A stretch of DNA of 64,000 bases. Source: Pontixanthobacter gangjinensis (GTDB lineage: Bacteria > Pseudomonadota > Alphaproteobacteria > Sphingomonadales > Sphingomonadaceae). The notes below the pieces were generated by a model, which saw only the letters and a list, made by a program, of their open reading frames with translations, did no database searches and was not told the DNA's origin. This document shows, one piece after another, positions 1-6,605 of this stretch. Position 1 is the stretch's first letter; every line of letters begins with the position of its first letter. The stretch lies in contig NZ_WTYS01000001.1 in NCBI RefSeq assembly GCF_009827545.1, positions 186,001 through 250,000 on the forward strand, written 5' to 3'. The translations under genes and the position numbers were made by a program.

Positions 1-2176
1 CGGTGCCGACAAACGGCGCTTCGGCTTTCACCAAAGGCACAGCCTGACGTTGCATGTTCGAACCCATCAATGCGCGGTTGGCGTCATCATTTTCCAGGAA
101 TGGAATGAGCGAGGCCGCAACCGAAACCAACTGCTTGGGCGAAACGTCCATTAGCGTGATCTGATTGTTGGGCAGCATTACAAACTCGCCAGCCTGACGG
201 GCCGAAACGAGCTCTTCAACAAAAGTACCATCGTCGTTGAGGGCAGCCGAAGCTTGCGCAACCGCATGCTTCTGCTCTTCCATCGCCGACAGATAGTTCA
301 CTTCACCGGTAACCTTGCCGTCTTTGACAGAACGGTAAGGCGTTTCGATGAAACCGTATTTGTTGACGCGGCTGAACGATGCGAGGCTGTTGATCAGACC
401 AATGTTCGGGCCTTCCGGCGTTTCAATCGGGCAGATACGGCCATAGTGGGTTGGGTGGACGTCGCGGACTTCGAAGCCGGCACGCTCTCGTGTAAGACCA
501 CCCGGCCCAAGCGCCGACACACGGCGTTTGTGGGTGACTTCGGACAGCGGGTTAGTCTGATCCATAAATTGCGACAGCTGCGACGAGCCGAAGAATTCAC
601 GAACCGCAGCAACCGCCGGCTTCGCATTGATCAGATCGTTCGGCATAACAGTCGAAACATCGACGCTGCTCATCCGCTCTTTAACGGCGCGCTCCATACG
701 AAGCAGACCAACGCGGTACTGGTTTTCCAGCAGCTCGCCAACCGAACGAACACGGCGATTGCCGAGGTTGTCGATGTCATCGACCTCGCCTTTGCCGTCT
801 TTCAAATCGACCATTTCCTTGACCACGGCGAGGATGTCTTCCTTACGCAGGGTGGTCACGGTGTCTTCGGCGTCCAGTTCAAGACGCATGTTGAGCTTCA
901 CACGGCCAACAGCAGAAAGGTCATAACGCTCACCATCGAAGAACAGGCCTTCGAACAGAGCTTCTGCGGTTTCCTTGGTTGGCGGTTCACCCGGACGCAT
1001 GACTTTGTAAATCGCTTCGAGGCCTTCGTCGCGATTTTCGGCCTTGTCGACTGCAAGTGTGTTGCGGATCCACGGGCCGGTGTTGATTTCATCGATGTCG
1101 AGCAGTTCGAGATGGTCGATCCCGGCATTGTCGAGAATTTCGAGGTTCTCGGCCGAAACTTCATCACCCGCTTCGATGTAAATGCGGCCCGTTTTCTCGT
1201 CGATCAGATCGCGAGCGGCATAGCGCGCAAAGACTTCTTCTGTCGGGATCAGCAGCGTTTCAAGACCATCCTTGGCAGCTTTGTTGGCCGCACGCGGGCT
1301 AATCTTCTGATTGGCGGCAAAGATTTCTTCGCCAGTTTTGGCATCGACCAGCGGGAATGCCGGCTTGGCATTACGCCATGCATCGGCAACGAATGGCATT
1401 TTCCAGCCACCCTCTGCGCCGCCCTTCCCGGCGACACGTTCCCAAGTAACAGTGTCGTAGAAGTGGTCGAGGATACCTTCGTGATCGAGGCCCAGCGCGA
1501 ACAGCAGGCTGGTTACCGGCAGCTTGCGCTTACGGTCGATACGAACATTGACAATGTCCTTGGCGTCGAATTCAAAATCGAGCCACGAACCGCGATAAGG
1601 AATTACGCGTGCGGCGAACAGAAGCTTACCCGACGAGTGGGTTTTGCCGCGATCGTGGTCAAACAACACACCCGGCGAACGGTGCATCTGGCTGACAATA
1701 ACGCGCTCTGTGCCATTGATGATAAACGTGCCGTTGCCGGTCATGAGCGGCATATCGCCCATGTAAACATCCTGCTCTTTAATATCGAGTACAGAACGGG
1801 TTTCGGTTTCTTGGTCGACCTCGAACACGATCAAACGCAGCGTCACCTTCATCGGCGCCGCGTAAGTAATACCGCGCTGGCGGCATTCGGTTGTGTCGTA
1901 TTTTGGCGGCTCAAGTTCGTAATGCACGAAATCAAGCTCGGCAGTGCCGGCGAAATCGCGAATCGGGAACACGCTGCGAAGCGTCTTTTCGAGACCTGAA
2001 ACATAATCAATCGAAGGGTCGCTGCGGAGGAACTGTTCGTAGCTCTCGCGCTGGACTTCGATCAGGTTTGGCATTTTCACAACTTCGTGAACATCGCCAA
2101 AAATCTTACGGATGCGTTTTTTCGCAGTACCGGTGTTCGCCCCGGTCTTACGAATTGGTTTTGCCTTGGTCGCCAT
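1..2176 (-). CDS. rpoB: RNA polymerase beta subunit, N-terminal half (runs off window)
   Basis: Catalytic beta subunit of RNA polymerase. About 725 codons are present, roughly half of the usual ~1380; the 3' half lies beyond base 1. The reading starts [16 protein letters not shown] at the CAT complement ending at 2176, with AGAGG about ten bases upstream. The rifampicin-binding region reads [20 protein letters not shown] near bases 530-590, with the usual Asp, His and Ser at the three main resistance positions, so it looks rifampicin-sensitive. The gene is unusual in not following rplJ-rplL directly: those lie 3 kb away on the opposite strand, and rpoB has its own promoter at 2406-2434. Identification is certain; the truncation is a window effect. 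Confidence 0.98.
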   Translation of the reverse strand, partial: MATKAKPIRKTGANTGTAKKRIRKIFGDVHEVVKMPNLIEVQRESYEQFLRSDPSIDYVSGLEKTLRSVFPIRDFAGTAELDFVHYELEPPKYDTTECRQRGITYAAPMKVTLRLIVFEVDQETETRSVLDIKEQDVYMGDMPLMTGNGTFIINGTERVIVSQMHRSPGVLFDHDRGKTHSSGKLLFAARVIPYRGSWLDFEFDAKDIVNVRIDRKRKLPVTSLLFALGLDHEGILDHFYDTVTWERVAGKGGAEGGWKMPFVADAWRNAKPAFPLVDAKTGEEIFAANQKISPRAANKAAKDGLETLLIPTEEVFARYAARDLIDEKTGRIYIEAGDEVSAENLEILDNAGIDHLELLDIDEINTGPWIRNTLAVDKAENRDEGLEAIYKVMRPGEPPTKETAEALFEGLFFDGERYDLSAVGRVKLNMRLELDAEDTVTTLRKEDILAVVKEMVDLKDGKGEVDDIDNLGNRRVRSVGELLENQYRVGLLRMERAVKERMSSVDVSTVMPNDLINAKPAVAAVREFFGSSQLSQFMDQTNPLSEVTHKRRVSALGPGGLTRERAGFEVRDVHPTHYGRICPIETPEGPNIGLINSLASFSRVNKYGFIETPYRSVKDGKVTGEVNYLSAMEEQKHAVAQASAALNDDGTFVEELVSARQAGEFVMLPNNQITLMDVSPKQLVSVAASLIPFLENDDANRALMGSNMQRQAVPLVKAEAPFVGT

Positions 2177-2405
2177 GGAGGTAAGTCGCCTCTTTATCAG
2201 TAAGGCTGGCACTTGGTAGCCAGCGGTAAATATGTGTCTGCGCGCGGAACACGCCATTATCGAAAACGCAAAATAGCCGCAGCGAATCGCACCCGATTAG
2301 GCACTGCTGCAGCTTGAAAACGTCGCGACTATGGAAACGCCACTTCCGTTCTTGGACCGGCCCTCGCGTAAAGGCCGCTCGCGCTCGAAGTAAGCGATTG
2401 ACGGT
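2177..2405 (-). other. Long 5' leader of rpoB
   Basis: Between the predicted transcription start (about base 2399) and the rpoB start codon there are some 220 bases without a convincing gene. A GC-rich hairpin (GGCC...GGGCC, around 2360-2377) is visible. No known riboswitch was recognised. The length suggests room for post-transcriptional control, but this is inference. Confidence 0.45.
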
Positions 2406-2434
2406 CATATAGGATTTGGGGTGCCAACTGTCAA
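2406..2434 (-). promoter_or_regulatory. Sigma-70 type promoter of rpoB
   Basis: On the minus strand TTGACA (2434-2429) is followed after exactly 17 bases by TATATG (2411-2406). This is a near-consensus housekeeping promoter pointing at rpoB, whose start codon lies 230 bases downstream. It explains how rpoB is expressed without rplJL read-through. Confidence 0.75.
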
Positions 2435-2472
2435 ACGATTGCAGGGCGATCATCTGATAGAAATAGGCTCCA

Positions 2473-2537
2473 CCATACTTTGGGGCCATACTTTGGTCCC
2501 ATACTTTGGTCCCAAACTTTGGCCCCAAACTGCGGTC
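2473..2537. repeat. Five tandem 13-base units
   Basis: Five consecutive units with consensus CCATACTTTGGTC occupy 2473-2485, 2486-2498, 2499-2511, 2512-2524 and 2525-2537. Units 2 and 3 are identical; unit 1 ends GGGG, unit 4 has CCAAACTTTGGCC and unit 5 is the most diverged. The array sits between the divergent rpoB promoter and the methyltransferase start at 2584. It may be a simple slippage array or a multi-copy binding site. Confidence 0.9.
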
Positions 2538-2583
2538 CAATCCTGCGACTTGCATTTTAGCGGCATTCCGTCAGAAAACCGCA

Positions 2584-3621
2584 ATGAACAAACCCGCCAA
2601 GCCGCCGCTCCATCGAGACGTTGAAGCATTCTTGCGAACGGGGATGGAGTTGGCAACCAGCGACAGGGGGGAACTTGCCCTCTCCTTGGCTGCAAAGGCA
2701 TTGGCCGAGGTGCCCGGAGACCCGCGCATGGCGGCGTTCGGACGATTGGTAAGCAGCCATCAGGTGCCCAAATTCCACCATGGCATGCTGCGCGATACGC
2801 AGCGCAACCAGCTCTACCGTAAGGCTATTGAACGGCTCGCTCCTGGCCGAAAAGTGCTTGATATCGGGACTGGGTCGGGTCTGCTGGCGATGATCGCTGC
2901 ACGAGCCGGCGCGGAAAAAGTGATAGCATGCGAACTCAATCCGATGCTGGCGGCTACTGCCAGAGAGATAGTCGCCGCAAATGGCTTGTCCGAGAAAATC
3001 ACGGTAATCGGTCGGCATTCGGGGATGCTTGACCGGAATGGCGATCTGGATGGCGGCGCCGACCTGGTCATCTCGGAGATATTTTCAGATGATTTGCTCG
3101 GAGAAAGTGTGCTCCCCGCTTTAAAACACGCAAGACAGGAACTGTGCGCGCCCGGCGCCATCTTCATTCCCGATAGTGCAGAAATCCTTGTCGCGGCAGT
3201 CGAATTTTCAGGATCTTCGATGGCTTTGGGCGAGGTGGAAGGATTCGATTTGTCGCTGTTCGAACGTCACCTCGGGCCCGTTCGAACATTCAATCCCGCC
3301 AGTGCCAACATAGCGCTAAGCAGTGATCCGCGGACATTGTTCCGGTTCGATTTTAACGCCGCAGATTATCCTGCGCTCAGCCGAGAGAATGAGATAGATT
3401 TGGGAATCCCAACCGCGGCAACCAATGGGCTGGCGCAATGGATCAGATTCACATTGGCGGAAGGGATTGTGTATGAAAACCGCCCCGGATCGGCCCGCGC
3501 CACTCATTGGCCGGTGCGCTTTACCCCGCTGGGCCCGCACACCAACCCAATCCGTAATGACCTCAGGATTGGCGGATGGCACAATGCAGAAAAATTGGCG
3601 ATTTGGCCCCTTATCGACTAA
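2584..3621 (+). CDS. PRMT7-like protein arginine methyltransferase family protein
   Basis: A 345-residue class I SAM-dependent methyltransferase. SAM-binding motif I is VLDIGTGSGLLAMIAARAG, followed by the acidic ACELNP that binds ribose. The loop SEIFSDDLLGE matches the double-E loop of protein arginine methyltransferases, and RATHWPVRF near the C terminus matches the PRMT THW loop. The N-terminal stretch with HHGMLRDTQRNQLYRKAI resembles PRMT7. The ATG at 2584 (MNKPAKPP) is preferred over upstream in-frame starts that run into the 13-base repeats. Substrate is unknown; arginine methylation is inferred from loops, and another N- or O-methyl acceptor remains possible. Confidence 0.75.
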   Translation: MNKPAKPPLHRDVEAFLRTGMELATSDRGELALSLAAKALAEVPGDPRMAAFGRLVSSHQVPKFHHGMLRDTQRNQLYRKAIERLAPGRKVLDIGTGSGLLAMIAARAGAEKVIACELNPMLAATAREIVAANGLSEKITVIGRHSGMLDRNGDLDGGADLVISEIFSDDLLGESVLPALKHARQELCAPGAIFIPDSAEILVAAVEFSGSSMALGEVEGFDLSLFERHLGPVRTFNPASANIALSSDPRTLFRFDFNAADYPALSRENEIDLGIPTAATNGLAQWIRFTLAEGIVYENRPGSARATHWPVRFTPLGPHTNPIRNDLRIGGWHNAEKLAIWPLID

Positions 3622-3638
3622 GCTGCCCTTACGGTTAT

Positions 3639-3675
3639 TATCGAAAAACAACCCTCGGCATATTGTTTTTCGATA
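3639..3675. promoter_or_regulatory. 13-base perfect inverted repeat, operator candidate
   Basis: TATCGAAAAACAA (3639-3651) and TTGTTTTTCGATA (3663-3675) are perfect inverted copies separated by 11 bases. The right arm ends eight bases before the -35 box of the downstream promoter. A second small dyad TTATTG-N5-CAATAA (3676-3692) overlaps that -35 box. The XRE regulator encoded at the end of the same operon is the natural candidate ligand. It has no U-tract, but could alternatively be a weak terminator of the upstream gene. Confidence 0.55.
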
Positions 3676-3682
3676 TTATTGA

Positions 3683-3711
3683 TTGACAATAAATCGAATC
3701 GCCCTTATTGA
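3683..3711 (+). promoter_or_regulatory. Promoter of the small peptide/DUF2975/XRE operon
   Basis: TTGACA (3683-3688), a 17-base spacer and TATTGA (3706-3711) form a good sigma-70 promoter. Transcription would start near 3718, leaving a leader of about 26 bases with GGAG before the ATG at 3744. Confidence 0.65.
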
Positions 3712-3743
3712 TTACCGATATCAACCATATTGGAGATCAACAA

Positions 3744-3905
3744 ATGACAAATCTGTTCCAAAATTCGCTTGCGGCCTTTGCTGCGCTTCTCATTGCATCT
3801 GCAACCATGATGCCAGTCGTCACCGTACCACCTGCTCAGGCTAGCGAGGCCCAGGTTAGCGGGGCCCAGGTTAGCGAGATAGTGACCCTTAGCGTCGCAG
3901 CCTGA
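3744..3905 (+). CDS. Small secreted or periplasmic peptide, unknown function
   Basis: A 53-residue product starting MTNLFQNSLAAFAALLIA, chosen because GGAG lies eight bases upstream. The N terminus is a typical signal peptide with a hydrophobic core and a PPAQA-S cleavage site, leaving a mature peptide of only about 20 residues. That mature part contains the repeated SEAQV/SGAQV unit encoded by a 15-base duplication at 3843-3872. It opens an operon with DUF2975 and XRE genes. I do not recognise a family; a role as signal or partner of the membrane protein is speculation. Confidence 0.55.
   Translation: MTNLFQNSLAAFAALLIASATMMPVVTVPPAQASEAQVSGAQVSEIVTLSVAA
3843..3878 (+). repeat. 15-base direct repeat within the small secreted peptide gene
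   Basis: AGCGAGGCCCAGGTT (3843-3857) is followed directly by AGCGGGGCCCAGGTT (3858-3872) and a partial third AGCGAG. It encodes the SEAQV-SGAQV-SE repeat and keeps frame. Confidence 0.8.
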
Positions 3906-3926
3906 AGCTAGAAGCGGAGAGACCCC

Positions 3927-4457
3927 ATGCCCTTAGTAAAAAGAGATCCGCTGCTAACAGCCGCTCGTTGGATCGTTAATTTCATCATGGCCGTCATGGC
4001 CTTCGCAGCATCGTTATTGCTGATCGCCATTCCAATTTTGCTCTTCAATCAAGGCAAAGTTGTTGCCGAAATCGTGGCAGAGCATCCTGAAGCCGCGGGA
4101 TCGAGCCTGATCGGGCCGATTATAGTGCTTATGCTCGTAGTCATCGCTTTGTTCTGTTTGGCGATAACCTGGCTGGTGAATTTGCGCCGGATCATTGGCA
4201 GCGTTGCCCAAGGCGACCCGTTTATCCCGGTCAATGCCGACCGCTTGGCGCGGATGGGTTGGATTACCTTGACCATGCAACTCGCCGCTTTCCCAGCGAC
4301 AGCTGTGGCCGGCTGGATTCAGACGCAAATCGATAATTTGCAATTGGATTTCGAATTCTCGCTGACAGGATTGCTGCTTGCCCTCCTTCTGTTCATTCTC
4401 GCCCGGGTCTTCCGCCACGGAACCGCGTTGCGTGACGATTTGGAAGGAACCGTCTGA
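3927..4457 (+). CDS. DUF2975 family integral membrane protein
   Basis: A 176-residue inner-membrane protein with four likely membrane segments (about residues 12-38, 60-85, 112-130 and 143-160). The domain layout and the immediate downstream small XRE regulator match the widespread DUF2975-HTH gene pair, in which the membrane protein is thought to be linked to the regulator. The start ATGCCCTTAG at 3927 has GGAGAG upstream. Its TGA overlaps the ATG of the next gene by one base, implying coupled translation. Molecular function unknown. Confidence 0.75.
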   Translation: MPLVKRDPLLTAARWIVNFIMAVMAFAASLLLIAIPILLFNQGKVVAEIVAEHPEAAGSSLIGPIIVLMLVVIALFCLAITWLVNLRRIIGSVAQGDPFIPVNADRLARMGWITLTMQLAAFPATAVAGWIQTQIDNLQLDFEFSLTGLLLALLLFILARVFRHGTALRDDLEGTV

Positions 4458-4690
4458 TGCCAGAGGATAATGAAACCGGGAGAATTACCGTGAAACTCGA
4501 CGATTTGCTCCACGAACGCCGGATGACCCTGACGCAATTGGCTGAACGCGTGGGTTTAACCCTTGCCAACCTGTCGATCCTTAAAACTGGTAAAGCCAAG
4601 GCTATACGTTTCTCTACGCTAGAGGCAATCTGCCGCGAACTGGATTGCCAGCCGGGTGATTTGCTTGGCTACCACGCAGACTCGCCATGA
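4457..4690 (+). CDS. Small XRE/Cro-CI family transcriptional regulator
   Basis: A 77-residue helix-turn-helix protein. The segment MTLTQLAERVGLTLANLSIL is the HTH, and CRELDCQPGDLLGY is the usual C-terminal signature of this short YozG-like family. It starts inside the stop codon of the DUF2975 gene (TGATG at 4455-4459). It probably binds operator sequences upstream of its own operon (see 3639-3675), a prediction from gene order. Confidence 0.85.
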   Translation: MPEDNETGRITVKLDDLLHERRMTLTQLAERVGLTLANLSILKTGKAKAIRFSTLEAICRELDCQPGDLLGYHADSP

Positions 4691-4738
4691 GCTTCGAGGA
4701 CTGCTAGTTGGCCTTCGAATCAACAGAAGGAATTGATT

Positions 4739-4981
4739 ATGAAGAAAATTATGATGGTCGCTCTCCCTTTTGCTTTTGCTCTCACTGCCTGTGATGGCGC
4801 AAAGGAAGACCTCGGCGAAGAAATGGACGACGTAACAGAAGCACAAGCTGAAGTGATCGACGAAAAGTCTGACGTTCTTGAAGCGCAAGCTGAAATCGCA
4901 GAGGAAGCTGGTAACACCGGCGAAGCCGCGGAGCTCGAAGCTCAAGCAGAAACAATGGACGACAAAGCTGACGGAATGTAG
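4739..4981 (+). CDS. Small acidic lipoprotein
   Basis: An 80-residue product with signal MKKIMMVALPFAFALTAC; LTAC is a lipobox, so the mature protein is probably lipid-anchored at Cys18. The rest is rich in Glu, Asp and Ala with heptad-like spacing (EAQAEVIDEKSDVLEAQAE), likely a soluble helix or coiled coil. The ATG at 4739 has GAAGGA eight bases upstream; an in-frame TTG two codons earlier is less likely. A terminator follows at 5008. The Ala-rich lipoprotein at 25307-25555 has a similar design. Function unknown. Confidence 0.75.
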   Translation: MKKIMMVALPFAFALTACDGAKEDLGEEMDDVTEAQAEVIDEKSDVLEAQAEIAEEAGNTGEAAELEAQAETMDDKADGM

Positions 4982-5007
4982 TTCCGCCTAATCTTATTAC
5001 AGCAAGA

Positions 5008-5040
5008 GGCCTGCCGCGAACGCGGTGGGCCTTTTGTGTT
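5008..5040 (+). terminator. Rho-independent terminator after the acidic lipoprotein
   Basis: GGCCTGCCGCG (5008-5018) pairs with CGCGGTGGGCC (5021-5031), with two G-U pairs, followed by TTTTGTGTTT. It isolates the lipoprotein gene from the ribosomal protein operon. Confidence 0.8.
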
Positions 5041-5069
5041 TCAGGGCCAGGGCAGTGTCGTCAAATCGG

Positions 5070-5097
5070 TTGACTCCTGCACCGGGTCCGCTAGACG
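5070..5097 (+). promoter_or_regulatory. Promoter of rplJ-rplL
   Basis: TTGACT (5070-5075), a 16-base spacer and TAGACG (5092-5097). The -35 is strong, the -10 is weak. It lies just upstream of the structured rplJ leader. Confidence 0.45.
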
Positions 5098-5104
5098 CGC
5101 CCTC

Positions 5105-5363
5105 GTTCACTGGGCTGACGGGCTCAGTGGACATCCGTCCGAGACAGTTGGCGAAGGCAATCTGGCCTTCTTAATCTCCAGCCGAGACGGGGACAGAGAT
5201 TTTCACGAAGCGCCCACAAGGCCTTCGTACCGCGCTTGCTCCAATAATTGGCAGCGCACCTCCTTCCCCAACAACGGACTCGCCCTTTTCGCTCCGGCGG
5301 ATTGGACAAATGTAGCCGGCCGTTTGGCGTTACTGCCACACGGCCATAGTGAAGGAGTAAGGC
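5105..5363 (+). promoter_or_regulatory. Ribosomal protein L10-type mRNA leader
   Basis: The 260 bases before rplJ contain no credible gene but several hairpins: TCACTG...CAGTGGA (5108-5131) and GAAGGC-aatctg-GCCTTC (5153-5170), followed by TTAATCTCCAGCCGAGACGG, wording I associate with alphaproteobacterial rplJ leaders. In the known L10 leader, excess L10/L12 complex binds the mRNA and represses translation. Autoregulation here is by analogy. Confidence 0.6.
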
Positions 5364-5879
5364 ATGGATCGTTCGCAAAAATCCGACGCGGTCGCTGCAC
5401 TTAACGCAACTTTCACAGAGAGCGGTGTCGTAGTTGTCACTCGCAATCTGGGCCTTTCGGTGGCGCAATCCACCGAATTGCGTACGAAAATGCGGGAAGC
5501 CGGCGCATCGTATAAGGTTGCGAAGAACCGTCTTGCCAACCTCGCCCTGAAAGACACGGCATATGAAGGCCTCAGTGACTTGCTCACCGGCCCGACTGCA
5601 CTGGCAACATCAAGCGACCCTGTCGCTGCTGCCAAGGCTGCTGTGGAATTCGCCAAGACGAACGACAGGCTCGAAATCGTCGGCGGATCAATGGGCGGGC
5701 AGATGCTCGATGAAGCTGGTGTGAAGGCTCTTGCCTCTATGCCGAGCCTCGACGAGCTTCGCGGCAAATTGGTTGGGCTCATCAACGCACCGGCGACGAA
5801 AATCGCTCAGGTCGTCAATGCACCCGCTGCCAAACTTGCCCGTGTCTTCGGTGCGTACAGCACCAAAGAAGCGGCGTAA
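5364..5879 (+). CDS. rplJ: 50S ribosomal protein L10
   Basis: A 171-residue protein that forms the base of the ribosomal stalk and carries L7/L12 dimers. The reading MDRSQKSDAVAALNATF and the RTKMREAGASYKVAKNRLA segment are typical L10, and the C-terminal helices hold the L12-binding sites. GAAGGAG lies seven bases before the ATG. It is followed by rplL after 71 bases but not by rpoB, which lies in the opposite orientation 3 kb upstream. Confidence 0.97.
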   Translation: MDRSQKSDAVAALNATFTESGVVVVTRNLGLSVAQSTELRTKMREAGASYKVAKNRLANLALKDTAYEGLSDLLTGPTALATSSDPVAAAKAAVEFAKTNDRLEIVGGSMGGQMLDEAGVKALASMPSLDELRGKLVGLINAPATKIAQVVNAPAAKLARVFGAYSTKEAA

Positions 5880-5950
5880 GCGGTTTTTCTTTGAACATTT
5901 CGGGCTGCGGTACACCCGCTCCCGCCAAGCATTTTTTGGAGTATTAAATC

Positions 5951-6319
5951 ATGGCAGATATCGCCAAATTAGTTGAAGAACTTTCGAAACTGACCGTCCT
6001 TGAAGCGGCTGAACTTGCCACTGCATTGGAAGATACATGGGGCGTTAGCGCCGCTGCTGCTGTTGCAGTTGCCGGTCCTGCTGCTGCTGCAGAAGCTGTT
6101 GAAGAGAAGGACGAATTTGACGTCATTCTTACCGGCGACGGCGGCAAGAAAATCCAAGTGATTAAAGAAGTCCGCGCCATCACTGGCCTGGGCCTCACCG
6201 AAGCTAAGTCACTCGTCGAGTCCGCTCCTAAAGCGGTCAAAGAAGGCGTGAACAAAGCTGAAGCCGAAGAAATCAAAGGCAAGATCGAAGCAGCCGGCGG
6301 TACTGTTGAACTCAAGTAA
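5951..6319 (+). CDS. rplL: 50S ribosomal protein L7/L12
   Basis: A 122-residue stalk protein that recruits translation GTPases. The N-terminal dimerisation helix ([20 protein letters not shown]), Ala-rich hinge ([17 protein letters not shown]) and C-terminal domain with [20 protein letters not shown] are complete and typical. GGAG lies nine bases upstream. The gene ends in the operon terminator at 6402. Confidence 0.98.
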   Translation: MADIAKLVEELSKLTVLEAAELATALEDTWGVSAAAAVAVAGPAAAAEAVEEKDEFDVILTGDGGKKIQVIKEVRAITGLGLTEAKSLVESAPKAVKEGVNKAEAEEIKGKIEAAGGTVELK

Positions 6320-6401
6320 TTGAGTTTGGCGGACTGCTTGGGTACGCTCAAGTGATCTAGCTTAAGAGTTTTGTGGGTGTCTTGAAGCGCCCGCAGATGG
6401 G

Positions 6402-6431
6402 AGGGCGGTACCGCAAGGTGCCGCCCTTTTT
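6402..6431 (+). terminator. Terminator of rplJ-rplL; member of a 30-base identical pair
   Basis: AGGGCGG...CCGCCC forms an imperfect hairpin (arms 6403-6412 and 6417-6426, loop GCAA) followed by TTTTT. The same 30 bases occur, inverted, at 25255-25284, where they follow another gene. Confidence 0.85.
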
Positions 6432-6487
6432 CATTGGGCCTTTTCCATTGGGCCTTTTCCATTGGGCCTTTTCCATTGGGCATATTC
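6432..6487. repeat. Four tandem 14-base units
   Basis: CATTGGGCCTTTTC is repeated three times exactly (6432-6445, 6446-6459, 6460-6473) and a fourth time with two changes (CATTGGGCATATTC, 6474-6487). It begins at the end of the rplL terminator. No protein or binding role is evident; replication slippage is the simplest origin. Confidence 0.9.
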
Positions 6488-6605
6488 GGTTTCGCCTGTC
6501 GCCAGACATTTCCGATTAGCGGCTGAGGCCATCCGACAAACAGGGCTTGGCACAGGCCTCAAACTCCGCCAGCAACGTCCGACGAAAAACAAGGGATTGA
6601 ACTTC

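Noticed and set aside
254-1999. Long plus-strand open frame opposite rpoB
   Set aside because: It reads antisense to a certain rpoB on the minus strand, has no family wording and no ribosome site.
2473-2537. CRISPR array
   Set aside because: Units are 13 bases and directly adjacent with no spacers; no cas genes. The same holds for 6432-6487.
2148-2555. Minus-strand frame in the rpoB/methyltransferase gap
   Set aside because: It covers the rpoB promoter, leader and the 13-base repeats; its repeated GPKFGTKVW-like residues come from the repeat array.
5036-5404. Frame upstream of rplJ
   Set aside because: It overlaps the terminator, promoter and structured L10-type leader and runs out of frame into rplJ.
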